Assembly: GCF_034424805.1 (NCBI RefSeq) | Contig: NZ_JAXOUF010000007.1 | Coordinates: 62,001-126,000 of the forward strand | DNA length: 64,000 bases | DNA from: Labrys sedimenti | GTDB lineage: Bacteria > Pseudomonadota > Alphaproteobacteria > Rhizobiales > Labraceae | Reading direction: 5' to 3' | In this document: piece after piece, positions 26,966-36,059 of the stretch | Layout of the letters: the number at the start of each line of letters is the position of its first letter | Numbering within the stretch: the first letter of the stretch is position 1 | Made by a program: the position numbers and the translations under genes | The notes under the pieces: model-generated | The model's input: the letters and a program-made list of their open reading frames with translations, nothing else | Database searches by the model: none | What the model was told of the DNA's origin: nothing

Positions 26966-28530
26966 TGCGCAATCTCCTTCGACGTGCCGGCCATGGATTG
27001 ATAGATCGCGTCTTCGGTCAGCCCTTCGGCCTTGTGCGTAGCCACGATGCAGCCGTGACGCATGACGAGAATGCGATCACAATTCTGCAAGAGCTCCGGC
27101 AAGTCGTCGCTGATGATGATGACACCCATGCCGTCGTCGGCCAGACGCTGGATGATCCGGAAGATCGTGTCTTTCGATCCCACATCCACGCCAACGGTCG
27201 GCCCGTGCAGGATGAGGAGTTTCGGGTTGATGGTAAGCCACCGTCCGATGAGCACCCTTTGCTGGTTGCCGCCGGAAAGGGACTGAACCGGAACCGTTAC
27301 ATCCGGCGCGACGATCTGCAGGTCGGCAACGCTGGTTTCCGCAGTGCGGCGAGCCCTGCGAGAACTGATGATGCCGAGCGCATTGCGCAGGCGATCCAGG
27401 ATCGGCAGCGTTATGTTGTCCTGGATCGACTTTTCAAGAAACAGGCCCTCGGTAAGCCGGTCTTCAGGAACATAGCCAACGCCGTTTTGTATGGCCTCTA
27501 GCGCCGATTGGGGCGCGATCGTCCTGCCGGCCAGGCGTATCTGGCCGCTCAACGCCGGCTTCACGCCGGCCAGCGCGAGAGCCAGCTCGTTGCGGCCGGA
27601 ATCCAGCAGCCCCGTGACGCCCAATATCTCGCCCTTTCTCACGCTCAGCGAGATATTCTGGAAAGCCCGGCCGTCATCGAGATTCTCGACCTGGAGCAGG
27701 ACGTCGCCAAGCTTTGGATCGGTGCGGTAGCGCGTCTCGCCGATTTCGCGGCCCGTCATCCACCGGCTGAATTCAGCCTTGCTGTGATCGGCGACGTCGA
27801 GTTCGGCGACCTTCAACCCATCGCGCATGATGATTGCGCGGCCTCCGAGCAGTTTGCACTCGTCGAGCTTATGCGTGACGAACAAAACCGCGACGCCCTT
27901 GCCGCGCAATCGCTCGACAACGCCAAGCAGGTTTTCGACTTCCTGCCGGGTAAGCGATGTCGTCGGCTCGTCCATGATGACCATACGTGCTTCGGACGCG
28001 ACAGCGCGGGCGATGGCGATCAACTGGCGCGTCGCGAGCGGCAACGTATCAGTGCGACGCGTGAGGAAATCACCGCCGGTCGGAAGATGCACCTCCGCCA
28101 AGGCCCGACGCGCGGTTTCATGCAGCGCCGTGACGTTCAGCCTGCGGGCCAGACGCCCCGACGCCTCGACGAGTTGCTCGGTAAACGCGACGTTCTCGGC
28201 AACCGAGAGATTGGGGAGAAGCGACAGGTCCTGATAGACCGTCTCGATACCGGCCCGCAGCGCCCCGATCGCGCCCAGATCTCCGGCCCTGCTTCCGGTC
28301 GGCCGACCATCGATCAGAATCTGCCCCTCATCGGCAGGCTGGGCGCCGGAAAGGATCTTGATCAGCGTGCTCTTGCCGCAGCCATTCTCCCCCATCAGGT
28401 GATAGATCTGCCCCGCCTCGATCGTCAGGCTGACATCCTTCAGCGCCATGACGCCGCCAAAGGATTTCCTGACGTTTCTGACCTCGAGAAACGGCGGCAA
28501 AGGGCGCGGCGTAGGATCGGTCGCGTGCAT
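26962..28530 (-). CDS. CUT2 sugar ABC transporter ATPase, two domains (importer 2)
   Basis: 522 residues. First domain: Walker A GENGCGKST, Walker B MVIMDEPTTSL and a degenerate signature LPLATRQLIAIARA. Second domain: GLLDSGRNELAL in place of a P-loop and the full signature LSGGNQQR. This asymmetry is normal for RbsA. The gene is separated from the upstream SBP by 185 bases holding a copy of the dispersed repeat. Confidence 0.88.
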   Translation of the reverse strand: MHATDPTPRPLPPFLEVRNVRKSFGGVMALKDVSLTIEAGQIYHLMGENGCGKSTLIKILSGAQPADEGQILIDGRPTGSRAGDLGAIGALRAGIETVYQDLSLLPNLSVAENVAFTEQLVEASGRLARRLNVTALHETARRALAEVHLPTGGDFLTRRTDTLPLATRQLIAIARAVASEARMVIMDEPTTSLTRQEVENLLGVVERLRGKGVAVLFVTHKLDECKLLGGRAIIMRDGLKVAELDVADHSKAEFSRWMTGREIGETRYRTDPKLGDVLLQVENLDDGRAFQNISLSVRKGEILGVTGLLDSGRNELALALAGVKPALSGQIRLAGRTIAPQSALEAIQNGVGYVPEDRLTEGLFLEKSIQDNITLPILDRLRNALGIISSRRARRTAETSVADLQIVAPDVTVPVQSLSGGNQQRVLIGRWLTINPKLLILHGPTVGVDVGSKDTIFRIIQRLADDGMGVIIISDDLPELLQNCDRILVMRHGCIVATHKAEGLTEDAIYQSMAGTSKEIAQ

Positions 28531-28543
28531 GGAAAAATCCTAT

Positions 28544-28641
28544 AGCGTTTTGCGACTAGACGGAGGCACCAAGAATCGCAAAGACGCGTCGAAACAAAGA
28601 GATAGAGCAAATAGGCGTTCACACCTGAACGCGGTTTGCTC
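28544..28641 (+). repeat. dispersed 100-bp intergenic repeat, copy D, inside an operon
   Basis: Starts AGCGTTTTGCGAC and ends GCGGTTTGCTC, with AATCGCAAAGACGCGTC in the middle as in copies A and B. It lies between the SBP and ATPase genes of importer 2, which are on the same strand. In that position it would be transcribed and could act as a folded mRNA element. Confidence 0.72.
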
Positions 28642-28715
28642 CAGAACTCCCCGACGCGTCTTCCGGCGCGGGATCGATGCCCGGGGGAAGACGCGTCAGT
28701 GAGCGATGCTCGTTG

Positions 28716-29714
28716 TCAGAATGGGAACTGCTTGTAGTTGGACTTGTCGACATCAACCCAGGCCTGGCCCTGCATGATGATGCCCTTGCCCGGTCCCTTG
28801 ATGACGGTCATCTTTTCGTAGCCCGGCACGCCGAGATTGACCCCATCCTTGATCTCCTCGCCCTTCAGGACCATTTCGGAAACCTTGTTCATGACGTAGC
28901 CGGCATCCTTGGGATCCCAGAAGAAGATCTGATTGACCGCGCCGCTTTCGAGATAGGGTCCGGTATCCTTGGGAAGGCCGAGGCCATAGACGCAGACCTT
29001 GCCCTGAAGGCCTGCTTCTTCCACGGCACGGCCGATACCGATCACGTCAATGGCAGAGGAGCCCTGGAACCCCTTGATGTCCGGATATTTCCGCAGAATC
29101 TCCTTGGCCTTTTCGTAGGCGCGATTGGCATCGTTGAAGGATTCGTTCTTGGCGGCAACCAGTTCCATGCCCGGATATTTCTTGGCGTTTTCCGCGCCGG
29201 CATCGACCCACTGGTTATGCGTCAAGCTGCCCAAAGAACCAACGAACGACGTCCATTTGCCTGACTTGCCCATGCAGGCGGAGAGCTTTTCGTTGATACG
29301 CGCACCGAAGGCCTTGTTGTCGAAGGCTTCGATGTCGACATCGGTGTTCTTGAGGCTGTCCCCCTCATGGGTGATGACCTTGATCCCGCGCTGGGAAGCG
29401 CGGCGAAGAACACCTTCGAGTGCCGACGGGTCCATCGGAACGACCGCGATCGCCGACACTTTCTTGGCGACGAGATCTTCGATGATGCGGGTCTGCTGAG
29501 CCGCGTCTGCCTTGGCGGGGCCGATCTGGCTGGCGCTTAAGCTTGGGTTGTCCTTGCCGAACGCATCCACGCCTTCGTTCATGCGGATGAACCAGTTTTC
29601 GCCCGTGACCTTGACCACCGTCACGATGGATGGCTTGTCCTGGGCGAACGAAACCCCGGCCATCAACACGCCTGCTAGCATCGTACAAGCTGCCAGTTTG
29701 GTAATTTTGCTCAT
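28716..29714 (-). CDS. CUT2 sugar ABC transporter substrate-binding protein (importer 2)
   Basis: 332 residues from ATG 29714, preceded by GGAGGAAACT. The signal peptide ends near VSFAQDK (about residue 25). Fold landmarks are VTGENWFIRMNEGVDAF, AIAVVPMDPSALEGVL and VITHEGDS, close to the AI-2/LsrB-rhamnose (RhaS) type of binding protein. It sits between two permease genes and is probably the most highly expressed gene of the unit. Confidence 0.88.
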   Translation of the reverse strand: MSKITKLAACTMLAGVLMAGVSFAQDKPSIVTVVKVTGENWFIRMNEGVDAFGKDNPSLSASQIGPAKADAAQQTRIIEDLVAKKVSAIAVVPMDPSALEGVLRRASQRGIKVITHEGDSLKNTDVDIEAFDNKAFGARINEKLSACMGKSGKWTSFVGSLGSLTHNQWVDAGAENAKKYPGMELVAAKNESFNDANRAYEKAKEILRKYPDIKGFQGSSAIDVIGIGRAVEEAGLQGKVCVYGLGLPKDTGPYLESGAVNQIFFWDPKDAGYVMNKVSEMVLKGEEIKDGVNLGVPGYEKMTVIKGPGKGIIMQGQAWVDVDKSNYKQFPF

Positions 29715-29805
29715 AGTTTCCTCCATTTTAAGCAAAATCGTCTTTTGGGATCGGCACTGCCGGTCCTATGGGATCTTCACGGTACCGAGTCGATCGCGAA
29801 CCGAG

Positions 29806-30795
29806 CTATCGTCGCTTCGGCGCAAGCCAGGCGCCCAGATGCACCCTCGAGAAGGCCAGGAGGGCCAACAGCAAGACGCCCCAGGCAAGGTCTCGGAAGA
29901 AATTCGAAATGTTCATGAAATTGAACAGGCTCGATAGAATCTGCAGCGCCGTCGCAGCCAGCAGCACGCAGATCACCTTGCCGTATCCGCCTTCGGGCTT
30001 AACGCCTGCCAGGACGGCAATCAGAATGGCGATCAACACATAAGAGCCGCCATAGTCCCATTTCACCGAGGAATTGCGGGCCGCGATAATGACGCCGGCA
30101 ACGGAAGACAGCACGCCGCAGAGGGTATAGGTAACAAGCAGCATGCGCTTTTCATTGATGCCGCCATACCGTGCCGCCTTGGAATTACTTCCAAGCAACA
30201 TGAGTTTCATGCCGAACGGCGTATATCTCAAAAGAAATGCCAGGCCGGCCGCAATTGCCAGAAACAACCCAAAGCACAGGGGAATGCCGAGCACCGGCAT
30301 GTTGCCGAAATCATCCAGCGGCTCGATAAAGCCCATGGTGATCGCGGAGCCGTTGGTCAGGAACACCGCAATGCCGGTGAACAGCAGCTGCGTCCCCAGT
30401 GTGGCGATCAGGGGTGTGAGTCGCGCATAGGCGATCACGCTGCCATTTACGAAACCGCCGACCAGGCCCACGAGAAGCGCCAGGCCGATGAAACCCCAGA
30501 AGAACAGCAGCGGTGCGTCATCGGCCACGATGAAATGGCTTGTCACCTGAAAGGCGGCGATGCCGGCAAGGTTCGCCAGGGCGATGCCCGACAGATCGAT
30601 GCCGCCATTGCCCGAGACCATGGCCAGCATGACGCCCAGCGCCAGAAGACCGAGTTCGGGAACCTGCGACGCCATGGATTGCAGATTGTAACTGTCGATG
30701 AAACTGGAGCCCGCCAACAGAGCCCCGGCTGCGAGCACCGCGCAATTGATCAACAGCAGAAAGGGCGCCTGCCGGTTCAGGCTATATGACGACAC
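29806..30795 (-). CDS. CUT2 sugar ABC transporter permease (importer 2, permease B)
   Basis: 329 residues from GTG 30795, chosen because GGGAGGAAAAA lies directly upstream. RbsC/LsrC-like: MLAMVSGNGGIDLSGIALANL and, near the end, LAGVKPEGGYGKVICVLLA, the contact loop. First structural gene of the importer 2 operon after rpiB. With the second permease at 25934-26965 the transporter follows the LsrCD/RhaPQ plan of two different permeases. Confidence 0.86.
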   Translation of the reverse strand: MSSYSLNRQAPFLLLINCAVLAAGALLAGSSFIDSYNLQSMASQVPELGLLALGVMLAMVSGNGGIDLSGIALANLAGIAAFQVTSHFIVADDAPLLFFWGFIGLALLVGLVGGFVNGSVIAYARLTPLIATLGTQLLFTGIAVFLTNGSAITMGFIEPLDDFGNMPVLGIPLCFGLFLAIAAGLAFLLRYTPFGMKLMLLGSNSKAARYGGINEKRMLLVTYTLCGVLSSVAGVIIAARNSSVKWDYGGSYVLIAILIAVLAGVKPEGGYGKVICVLLAATALQILSSLFNFMNISNFFRDLAWGVLLLALLAFSRVHLGAWLAPKRR

Positions 30796-30956
30796 TTTTT
30801 CCTCCCGTCTCCGAAGGGCGTGTTTTACCGGCGAGGCCGGCCAATTCCGCCGGCGGAGCAGCTTCTTTGTCGATTGCGCAATAGTCCATTGCCGCACTCC
30901 ATCGTTCGCTATGACAAATGCGGATGGGTCAACTCACCCGCTGAGGTGCAGCAGCC

Positions 30957-31412
30957 TCATGTACTGGAGGCATCTCCCCTCCTCGCGTCCAAACGATCGA
31001 TCGCTTTGACATTGTCCGCCGATGGCCCGTTTGGATCGAAGCTGGATGCGAGGAAAACGTCGACGATGGCTTTAGCCAGTTCCGGGCCAATCACACGGGC
31101 GCCCATGGTGATGATCTGAGCATTGTTGGATTTTGCGGCTCGTTCCGCTGAATAGGTGTCATGGGTCAGGGCGGCGCGGATGCCTGGCACTTTGTTGGCC
31201 GAAATCGATACGCCGATTCCGGTGCCGCAGAACAACAGCCTCCGATCATGTTCGCCGTTGACCACGCTTTCGGCGAGAACCTTCGAGATGTCCGCGTAGT
31301 AGCCCGGCCGGCTCAGATCCGTAACCGCAATGTCGCCCCTACCGGCCAGATGATCCGCGATGACCTCAAGCAGGGGCCTGCCTGCGCCATCCGCGCCAAG
31401 CGCAATCTTCAT
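30957..31412 (-). CDS. rpiB: RpiB/LacAB-family sugar-phosphate isomerase
   Basis: 151 residues from ATG 31412 (GGGAGGG upstream), normal RpiB length. The catalytic Cys is residue 62 in FCGTGIGVSISANK and the paired His is in THDTYSAE (about residue 84). Housekeeping RpiB interconverts ribose-5- and ribulose-5-phosphate; in tetritol catabolism a paralogue (EryI) isomerises C4 ketose/aldose phosphates. Heading an ABC operon with sugar kinases, it is more likely the C4 or a rare-pentose version. It is divergent from importer 3, and paired operators lie between. Confidence 0.87.
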   Translation of the reverse strand: MKIALGADGAGRPLLEVIADHLAGRGDIAVTDLSRPGYYADISKVLAESVVNGEHDRRLLFCGTGIGVSISANKVPGIRAALTHDTYSAERAAKSNNAQIITMGARVIGPELAKAIVDVFLASSFDPNGPSADNVKAIDRLDARRGDASST

Positions 31413-31477
31413 TGGTGGTTCCCTCCCGAGGCAAGCCGGGTGCCCGACGGCCATGGCTCTTGTTCGTTTTGCAGTTC

Positions 31478-31512
31478 TTGACATTTGTCGATCCTTATTT
31501 GACAATTGTCAA
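31478..31512. promoter_or_regulatory. twin palindromic operators in the divergent rpiB/importer 3 promoter region
   Basis: TTGACAATTGTCAA (31499-31512) is a perfect palindrome; TTGACATTTGTCGA (31478-31491) is a near copy 21 bases away, two helical turns, so two dimers could bind the same face. They lie in the 179-base gap between the two operons, suggesting one regulator (SorC or SorC-DhaK type) controls both. Confidence 0.65.
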
Positions 31513-31591
31513 TATCGACGCTCGGATTTGGATCTCGTGACGTCGACGTGCCCCGCCGGTCAGGCGGCGAGCGCAAATGAGGAGAGGAAGC

Positions 31592-33070
31592 GTGGATCTC
31601 TTGCTTGAGGTGGAAGGGCTCAAAAAGTCCTTCGGCGGCGTTGCTGCTTTGCGAAATGGCGCCTTCAAGCTCCATGCGGGTTCCGTCCATGCCCTGTGCG
31701 GCGGCAACGGCGCGGGCAAGTCCACCTTCCTGAAGATCCTGATGGGATTGCATCGCAGAGACGCCGGCGCGATCCGCCGGCGCGGCAAGGCCGTGGAGTT
31801 CTCCAGTCCGGCCGAGGCGCTGGCCTCCGGCATTGCCATCATCGAACAGGAGCTCAGCCCCGTCCCCCACATGACGGCGGCCGAGAACATCTTCCTCGGG
31901 CGCGAACCGTCGGCACGCTTCGGCGGCATCGATTTCCGCAAGATGAACCGGGAGGCTCAGGCGCTGTTCGACCAACTCGGCTTCAACATCCGTGCCAGCC
32001 AATATATGATGAATCTCTCGGTGGCGCAGATGCAGCTCGTGGAGATCGCCAAGGCGCTCAGTCACGATGCCGAGGTCATCTTCATGGACGAGCCGACCTC
32101 CGCCATCGGCGAGAAGGAAGCCCAGCATCTGTTCTCGGCCATCGAGCGGCTCAAGGCCGCCGGCAAGGGCGTCGTCTATGTCTCCCACCGGCTGTCGGAG
32201 ATCTTCCAGATCGCCGATTCCTATACCGTCTTCCGGGACGGCAGCTATGTCGGCAGCGGGGCCCTGGCCGATATCACCCGTCCCGACCTGATCCGCATGA
32301 TCGTCGGCCGGGAACTCGGGGAAGAATACGTCAAGACCAACAATCCCGACGAGCAGATCAGTTTCCAGGTTCGCGGCCTCTCAGCGCCCGGCAAGATCGA
32401 CGACATTTCATTTTCGGTGCGACGGGGCGAGATCTTCGGCATCTACGGTCTCATGGGGTCAGGCCGTACCGAGATCTTCGACTGCCTGTTTGGCCTGAAC
32501 AAGCCGACGGCCGGCAGCATCACCCTGGACGGCGAGAAGCTGGCCATTTCCCGTCCCGCCGATGCCATGCGCGCGGGTATCGCGCTGGTCACCGAGGACC
32601 GCAAGCTCACCGGCCTCAACCTCTCCGACAGCGTGCGCAACAACATCTGCCTGGCGAGCCTGCCGGAGTTGAGCCCGGGTTTCACCATGCAGCGCCGGCA
32701 GGAACGGGCCGCCTCGGCAGACATGATCGCGCGTTTCGGCATCAAGACTGCGCGCGATACCATGCCTGTTTCCGGCCTATCCGGTGGCAACCAGCAAAAA
32801 GTCGTGCTCGGCAAGTGGTTCTTGCGCCAGCCCAAGCTTCTCCTGCTGGATGAGCCCACGCGTGGCGTCGATGTCGGCGCCAAGCGCGAGATCTACCGCA
32901 TCATCTGCGATTTCGCAGCGGCGGGCGGCACGGTCGTGATGATCTCATCCGAAATAGATGAAGTGCTCGGCATGTCCGACCGCATCCTGGTGATGCGGCA
33001 GGGACGCTCCGCCGGGATCCATCGGCGCGAAGAAACCGACGCGCAGTCGCTCGTGCATCTGTCCACCTGA
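31592..33070 (+). CDS. CUT2 sugar ABC transporter ATPase, two domains (importer 3)
   Basis: 492 residues from GTG 31592, because AGGAGAGGAAG lies just upstream; the ATG at 31577 overlaps that ribosome-binding site. Walker A of the first domain is GGNGAGKST, with Gly in place of the usual Glu at the variable position; Walker B is VIFMDEPTSAI. Second domain has GLMGSGRTEI and signature LSGGNQQK. First gene of the importer 3/DthD/DhaK/DhaL operon. Confidence 0.88.
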   Translation: MDLLLEVEGLKKSFGGVAALRNGAFKLHAGSVHALCGGNGAGKSTFLKILMGLHRRDAGAIRRRGKAVEFSSPAEALASGIAIIEQELSPVPHMTAAENIFLGREPSARFGGIDFRKMNREAQALFDQLGFNIRASQYMMNLSVAQMQLVEIAKALSHDAEVIFMDEPTSAIGEKEAQHLFSAIERLKAAGKGVVYVSHRLSEIFQIADSYTVFRDGSYVGSGALADITRPDLIRMIVGRELGEEYVKTNNPDEQISFQVRGLSAPGKIDDISFSVRRGEIFGIYGLMGSGRTEIFDCLFGLNKPTAGSITLDGEKLAISRPADAMRAGIALVTEDRKLTGLNLSDSVRNNICLASLPELSPGFTMQRRQERAASADMIARFGIKTARDTMPVSGLSGGNQQKVVLGKWFLRQPKLLLLDEPTRGVDVGAKREIYRIICDFAAAGGTVVMISSEIDEVLGMSDRILVMRQGRSAGIHRREETDAQSLVHLST

Positions 33071-33114
33071 GATCGGCGTCCTGGCGTATCGCCCGGCACA
33101 AGAAGGAAATCCAC

Positions 33115-34119
33115 GTGTCCGCTAACCAGAATCCCTCGACCAGCATCTGGCCCGGCAGGGAACATCGTCGGCTGATCATCCAGGAATATGGCATCTTCAT
33201 CGCCTTCTTGTTGCTTGCCTTGGTCCTTTCGGTCTCCAACCAGTACTTTCTCACCGCGGGCAACATTTCCAACGTATTGTTGCAGACGGCCATCAATGGC
33301 GTGCTGGCCGTGGGCATGACTTTCGTCATCCTGACGCGGGGGATCGATCTGTCCGTCGGCTCGGTAGCGGCGCTGACGGGCATCGTTGCCGCCAGCTTCG
33401 CCACCACTTCGGCAACGGCGGGCCTGCCGGGCGCGCCTTATCCCTTCTACCTCGCATTGGCGGCGGGCCTCCTCGTCGGCATCGCCTGCGGCGCCGTGGC
33501 CGGCGTCATCGTCTCGCGTTTCGCAGTTCCGGCTTTCGTTGCCACGCTTGGCATGCTCTCGGCGGCGCGCGGCCTGACGCTGATCTATGGTGGAGGCCGG
33601 CCCGTGCCCGCTCTCACGCCCGAGTTCCGCTGGATCGGCACCGGCAGCCTGTTCGGCATTCCTGCGCCGGTCGTGCTGCTCGCTGTGGTGTTCGCCCTGT
33701 CCTGGTGGGTGCTGAACCGTACGCGCTTCGGCCGCTATATCTATGCGGTGGGCGGCAACCCGCACGCCGCCAAGACGTCCGGCATCAACGTTGCCCGCAT
33801 CCGTTTCAGCGTCTACGTCATCTCCGGCGGACTTTCGGGCCTGGCGGGCATGATGCTGGCGGCCCGCACCGGTTCCGCCTTGCCGCAAGCCGGCATCGCC
33901 TACGAACTCGATGCCATCGCGGCCGTGGTGATCGGCGGCACCAGCCTGTCGGGTGGTGTCGGCCGTATCACCGGCACGCTGATCGGTGCCCTGATCATCG
34001 GCGTGATGAACAACGGCCTCGATCTGATGGGCATCCAATCCTACTACCAGCAGGTCCTCAAGGGCGCCCTGATCATCGGTGCCGTGATGCTGGATCAGAA
34101 GAGAAACCAGGGCGAGTAA
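33115..34119 (+). CDS. CUT2 sugar ABC transporter permease (importer 3)
   Basis: 334 residues from GTG 33115 with AGAAGGA upstream. FVILTRGIDLSVGSVAALTG and VVIGGTSLSGGVGRITGTLIG are the family landmarks. It makes the inner-membrane channel with the ATPase upstream and the SBP downstream. Confidence 0.88.
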   Translation: MSANQNPSTSIWPGREHRRLIIQEYGIFIAFLLLALVLSVSNQYFLTAGNISNVLLQTAINGVLAVGMTFVILTRGIDLSVGSVAALTGIVAASFATTSATAGLPGAPYPFYLALAAGLLVGIACGAVAGVIVSRFAVPAFVATLGMLSAARGLTLIYGGGRPVPALTPEFRWIGTGSLFGIPAPVVLLAVVFALSWWVLNRTRFGRYIYAVGGNPHAAKTSGINVARIRFSVYVISGGLSGLAGMMLAARTGSALPQAGIAYELDAIAAVVIGGTSLSGGVGRITGTLIGALIIGVMNNGLDLMGIQSYYQQVLKGALIIGAVMLDQKRNQGE

Positions 34120-34202
34120 GCCCCCCGCCATCCGGACGCTCGCGCCCGCGATCCAGAACCGCGTGCCGACATGGCTGCGGCATTTTTCGGAGGAGAACGA
34201 CC

Positions 34203-35195
34203 ATGAGGAAACTGCTTGTCGCCCTGGCCGCGGCCACGGCGTTGCTGGTGACGCCTGCCCTGGCGCAGGACAAGAAGATCAAGATCGGCGCGGCCCCGTA
34301 CGGCCTCAACGCCGAGTTCATGCAGATCTGGACGGCGGCGCTGAAGGAGCATCCCGCCGTCAAGAACGGGGAGGTGGAGCTGACCGTGTTCGACGGGCGC
34401 TATGATGCGCTCGTGCAGCAGGAACAGTTCAACACGATGATCACGCAGAAATTCGACGCGATCATCTTCGTGCCCATCGACATCGAGGCCGGCGCCACCG
34501 CCGTCCAGGCCGCGCATGATGCCGGCATTCCCGTCGTCGGCTCGAACACACGCGTCCACTCCGACCTGTTGTCGTCCTATGTCGGTTCCGACGACGCGGT
34601 CTCGGGCTATCTGGAAGCCAAGAGCGTGCTCGACAAGATCGGTTGCAAGGGCAATGTCGTCATCATCGAGGGTCCGATCGGCCAGTCGGCGCAGATCTCC
34701 CGCCTCGAAGGCAACAAGAAGGCCTTGGCGGAATGCCCGAATGTGAAGATCCTGGAGGACCAGACCGCCAACTGGTCGCGTGCCGAGGCGCAGACCCTGA
34801 TGGAGAACTGGCTGACGGCCCATCCCGGCCAGATCAACGGCGTCATCGGCCAGAATGACGAGATGGCGCTCGGCGCGATCGAGGCCATCAAGGCAGCCAA
34901 GCTGAACGTCAAGGACTTCGCCATTGCCGGCATCGACGGCGTCACCGATGCGCTCCATGCGGTCAAGCAAGGCACGATGACCTCGATCCTGCAGGATGCC
35001 CGCGCTCAGGCGCAGGGAGCCCTGGACCTTGCCATCTTCCAGGCCAGGAAGGGCGACTACAAGCCGCAATCCGATATCTGGGCCCAGTATCCCAGCATGC
35101 CGTTCAACGACGGTAAGGCCAAGGAATATAACGTGCCGTGGACGCCGGTCACCGCCGACAATGTCGACAAGCTGCTCGCCGACCGCAGCAAGTGA
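34203..35195 (+). CDS. CUT2 sugar ABC transporter substrate-binding protein (importer 3)
   Basis: 330 residues; the start is ATG 34203 after GGAGGAGAACGACC. The signal peptide ends near PALAQDK (about residue 22). Motifs include DAIIFVPIDIEAGATAV, IPVVGSNTR and IDGVTDALHAVKQG. The next gene is a threitol-dehydrogenase-like SDR and then DhaK and DhaL, so a tetritol such as D-threitol is the best guess for the ligand. Confidence 0.88.
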   Translation: MRKLLVALAAATALLVTPALAQDKKIKIGAAPYGLNAEFMQIWTAALKEHPAVKNGEVELTVFDGRYDALVQQEQFNTMITQKFDAIIFVPIDIEAGATAVQAAHDAGIPVVGSNTRVHSDLLSSYVGSDDAVSGYLEAKSVLDKIGCKGNVVIIEGPIGQSAQISRLEGNKKALAECPNVKILEDQTANWSRAEAQTLMENWLTAHPGQINGVIGQNDEMALGAIEAIKAAKLNVKDFAIAGIDGVTDALHAVKQGTMTSILQDARAQAQGALDLAIFQARKGDYKPQSDIWAQYPSMPFNDGKAKEYNVPWTPVTADNVDKLLADRSK

Positions 35196-35202
35196 TTTTT
35201 AC

Positions 35203-35228
35203 GCGCGGGGCATCGGCTTGCCCCGCGC
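35203..35228 (+). other. strong intercistronic hairpin after importer 3 SBP gene
   Basis: GCGCGGGGC (35203-35211) pairs with GCCCCGCGC (35220-35228) around an 8-base loop, eight bases after the SBP stop codon. It lacks a T-run on the coding strand, so partial attenuation or mRNA protection is likely rather than termination. It matches the position of the hairpin at 23164-23189. Confidence 0.65.
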
Positions 35229-35252
35229 CTTCCGCCGCCAGGACCCATCGAC

Positions 35253-36026
35253 ATGACCGATATCGCGCCTCAAATCGACCTGACCTTCCCGCTCTCCGGC
35301 AAGGTCGCCCTCGTCACCGGAGCCGCTTCCGGCATCGGTGCGGCCATTGCAGGGGCTTTCGCCGCCAAGGGAGCCCGGGTCGCCGTTCTCGACATCAACG
35401 CCGAACTTGCCGCCGCGAAGGCGGCCGAGCTTGGGAATGGTGCGCACGCGTTCGCGTGCGATGTCACCGATCCTGAGTCCATCAACGCCGCGATCGCGGG
35501 TACGAAGGCGGCTTTTGGCGGCATCGACATCGCGGTCAACAGCGCCGGGGTCGTGTTCCTGGCTCCGGCCGAGGATCTGTCCCTGGATCACTGGACCAGG
35601 ACGATCGACATCAATCTCAAGGGCAGCTTCCTGGTCACGCAGGCTGTCGGCCGGGAAATGATCGGCGCCGGCAAGGGCGGCAGGATCATTAATCTCGCCT
35701 CCCAGGCGGGCACTGTCGCCATCGAGGAGCATGTGGCCTATTGCGCCTCGAAATTCGGCGTCATCGGCATGTCCAAGACCTTTGCGGCCGAATGGGGCAA
35801 ATACGGCATCACCGTCAACACGCTTTCTCCCACCATCGTACTCACCGAACTGGGCAAGAAAGCCTGGGCGGGGGAGAAGGGCGATGCCGCCCGAAAACGC
35901 ATTCCCGCCGGCCGGTTCGCCTTTCCCGAGGAAATCGCGGCTGCGGCCGTTTTCCTCGCTTCCGCCGGTGCGGATATGATCAACGGCGCCGATCTACTGA
36001 TCGATGGCGGCTATACGATCCTTTGA
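35253..36026 (+). CDS. short-chain dehydrogenase, D-threitol dehydrogenase (DthD)-like
   Basis: 257 residues. NAD-binding TGAASGIG at about residues 23-30, NSAG near 97, and the catalytic Tyr-x-x-x-Lys in AYCASKFG. A short N-terminal extension (MTDIAPQIDLTFPLSG) precedes the Rossmann fold as in described D-threitol dehydrogenases. Expected reaction: NAD+-dependent oxidation of a tetritol to erythrulose. The DhaK/DhaL genes directly after it would phosphorylate that ketose. The substrate assignment rests on gene order and family resemblance, not on a decisive residue. Confidence 0.78.
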   Translation: MTDIAPQIDLTFPLSGKVALVTGAASGIGAAIAGAFAAKGARVAVLDINAELAAAKAAELGNGAHAFACDVTDPESINAAIAGTKAAFGGIDIAVNSAGVVFLAPAEDLSLDHWTRTIDINLKGSFLVTQAVGREMIGAGKGGRIINLASQAGTVAIEEHVAYCASKFGVIGMSKTFAAEWGKYGITVNTLSPTIVLTELGKKAWAGEKGDAARKRIPAGRFAFPEEIAAAAVFLASAGADMINGADLLIDGGYTIL

Positions 36027-36059
36027 GCCGAAGCGCTCCAGGAACCCATAGGAGAAATC

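Noticed and set aside
31577..31591. ATG at 31577 as start of the importer 3 ATPase
   Set aside because: It lies on the purine-rich ribosome-binding site of the better-placed GTG at 31592.
31700..31730. Gly for Glu in the Walker A of the importer 3 ATPase as a sign of inactivation
   Set aside because: That position of the P-loop is variable; the essential GKST residues are intact.
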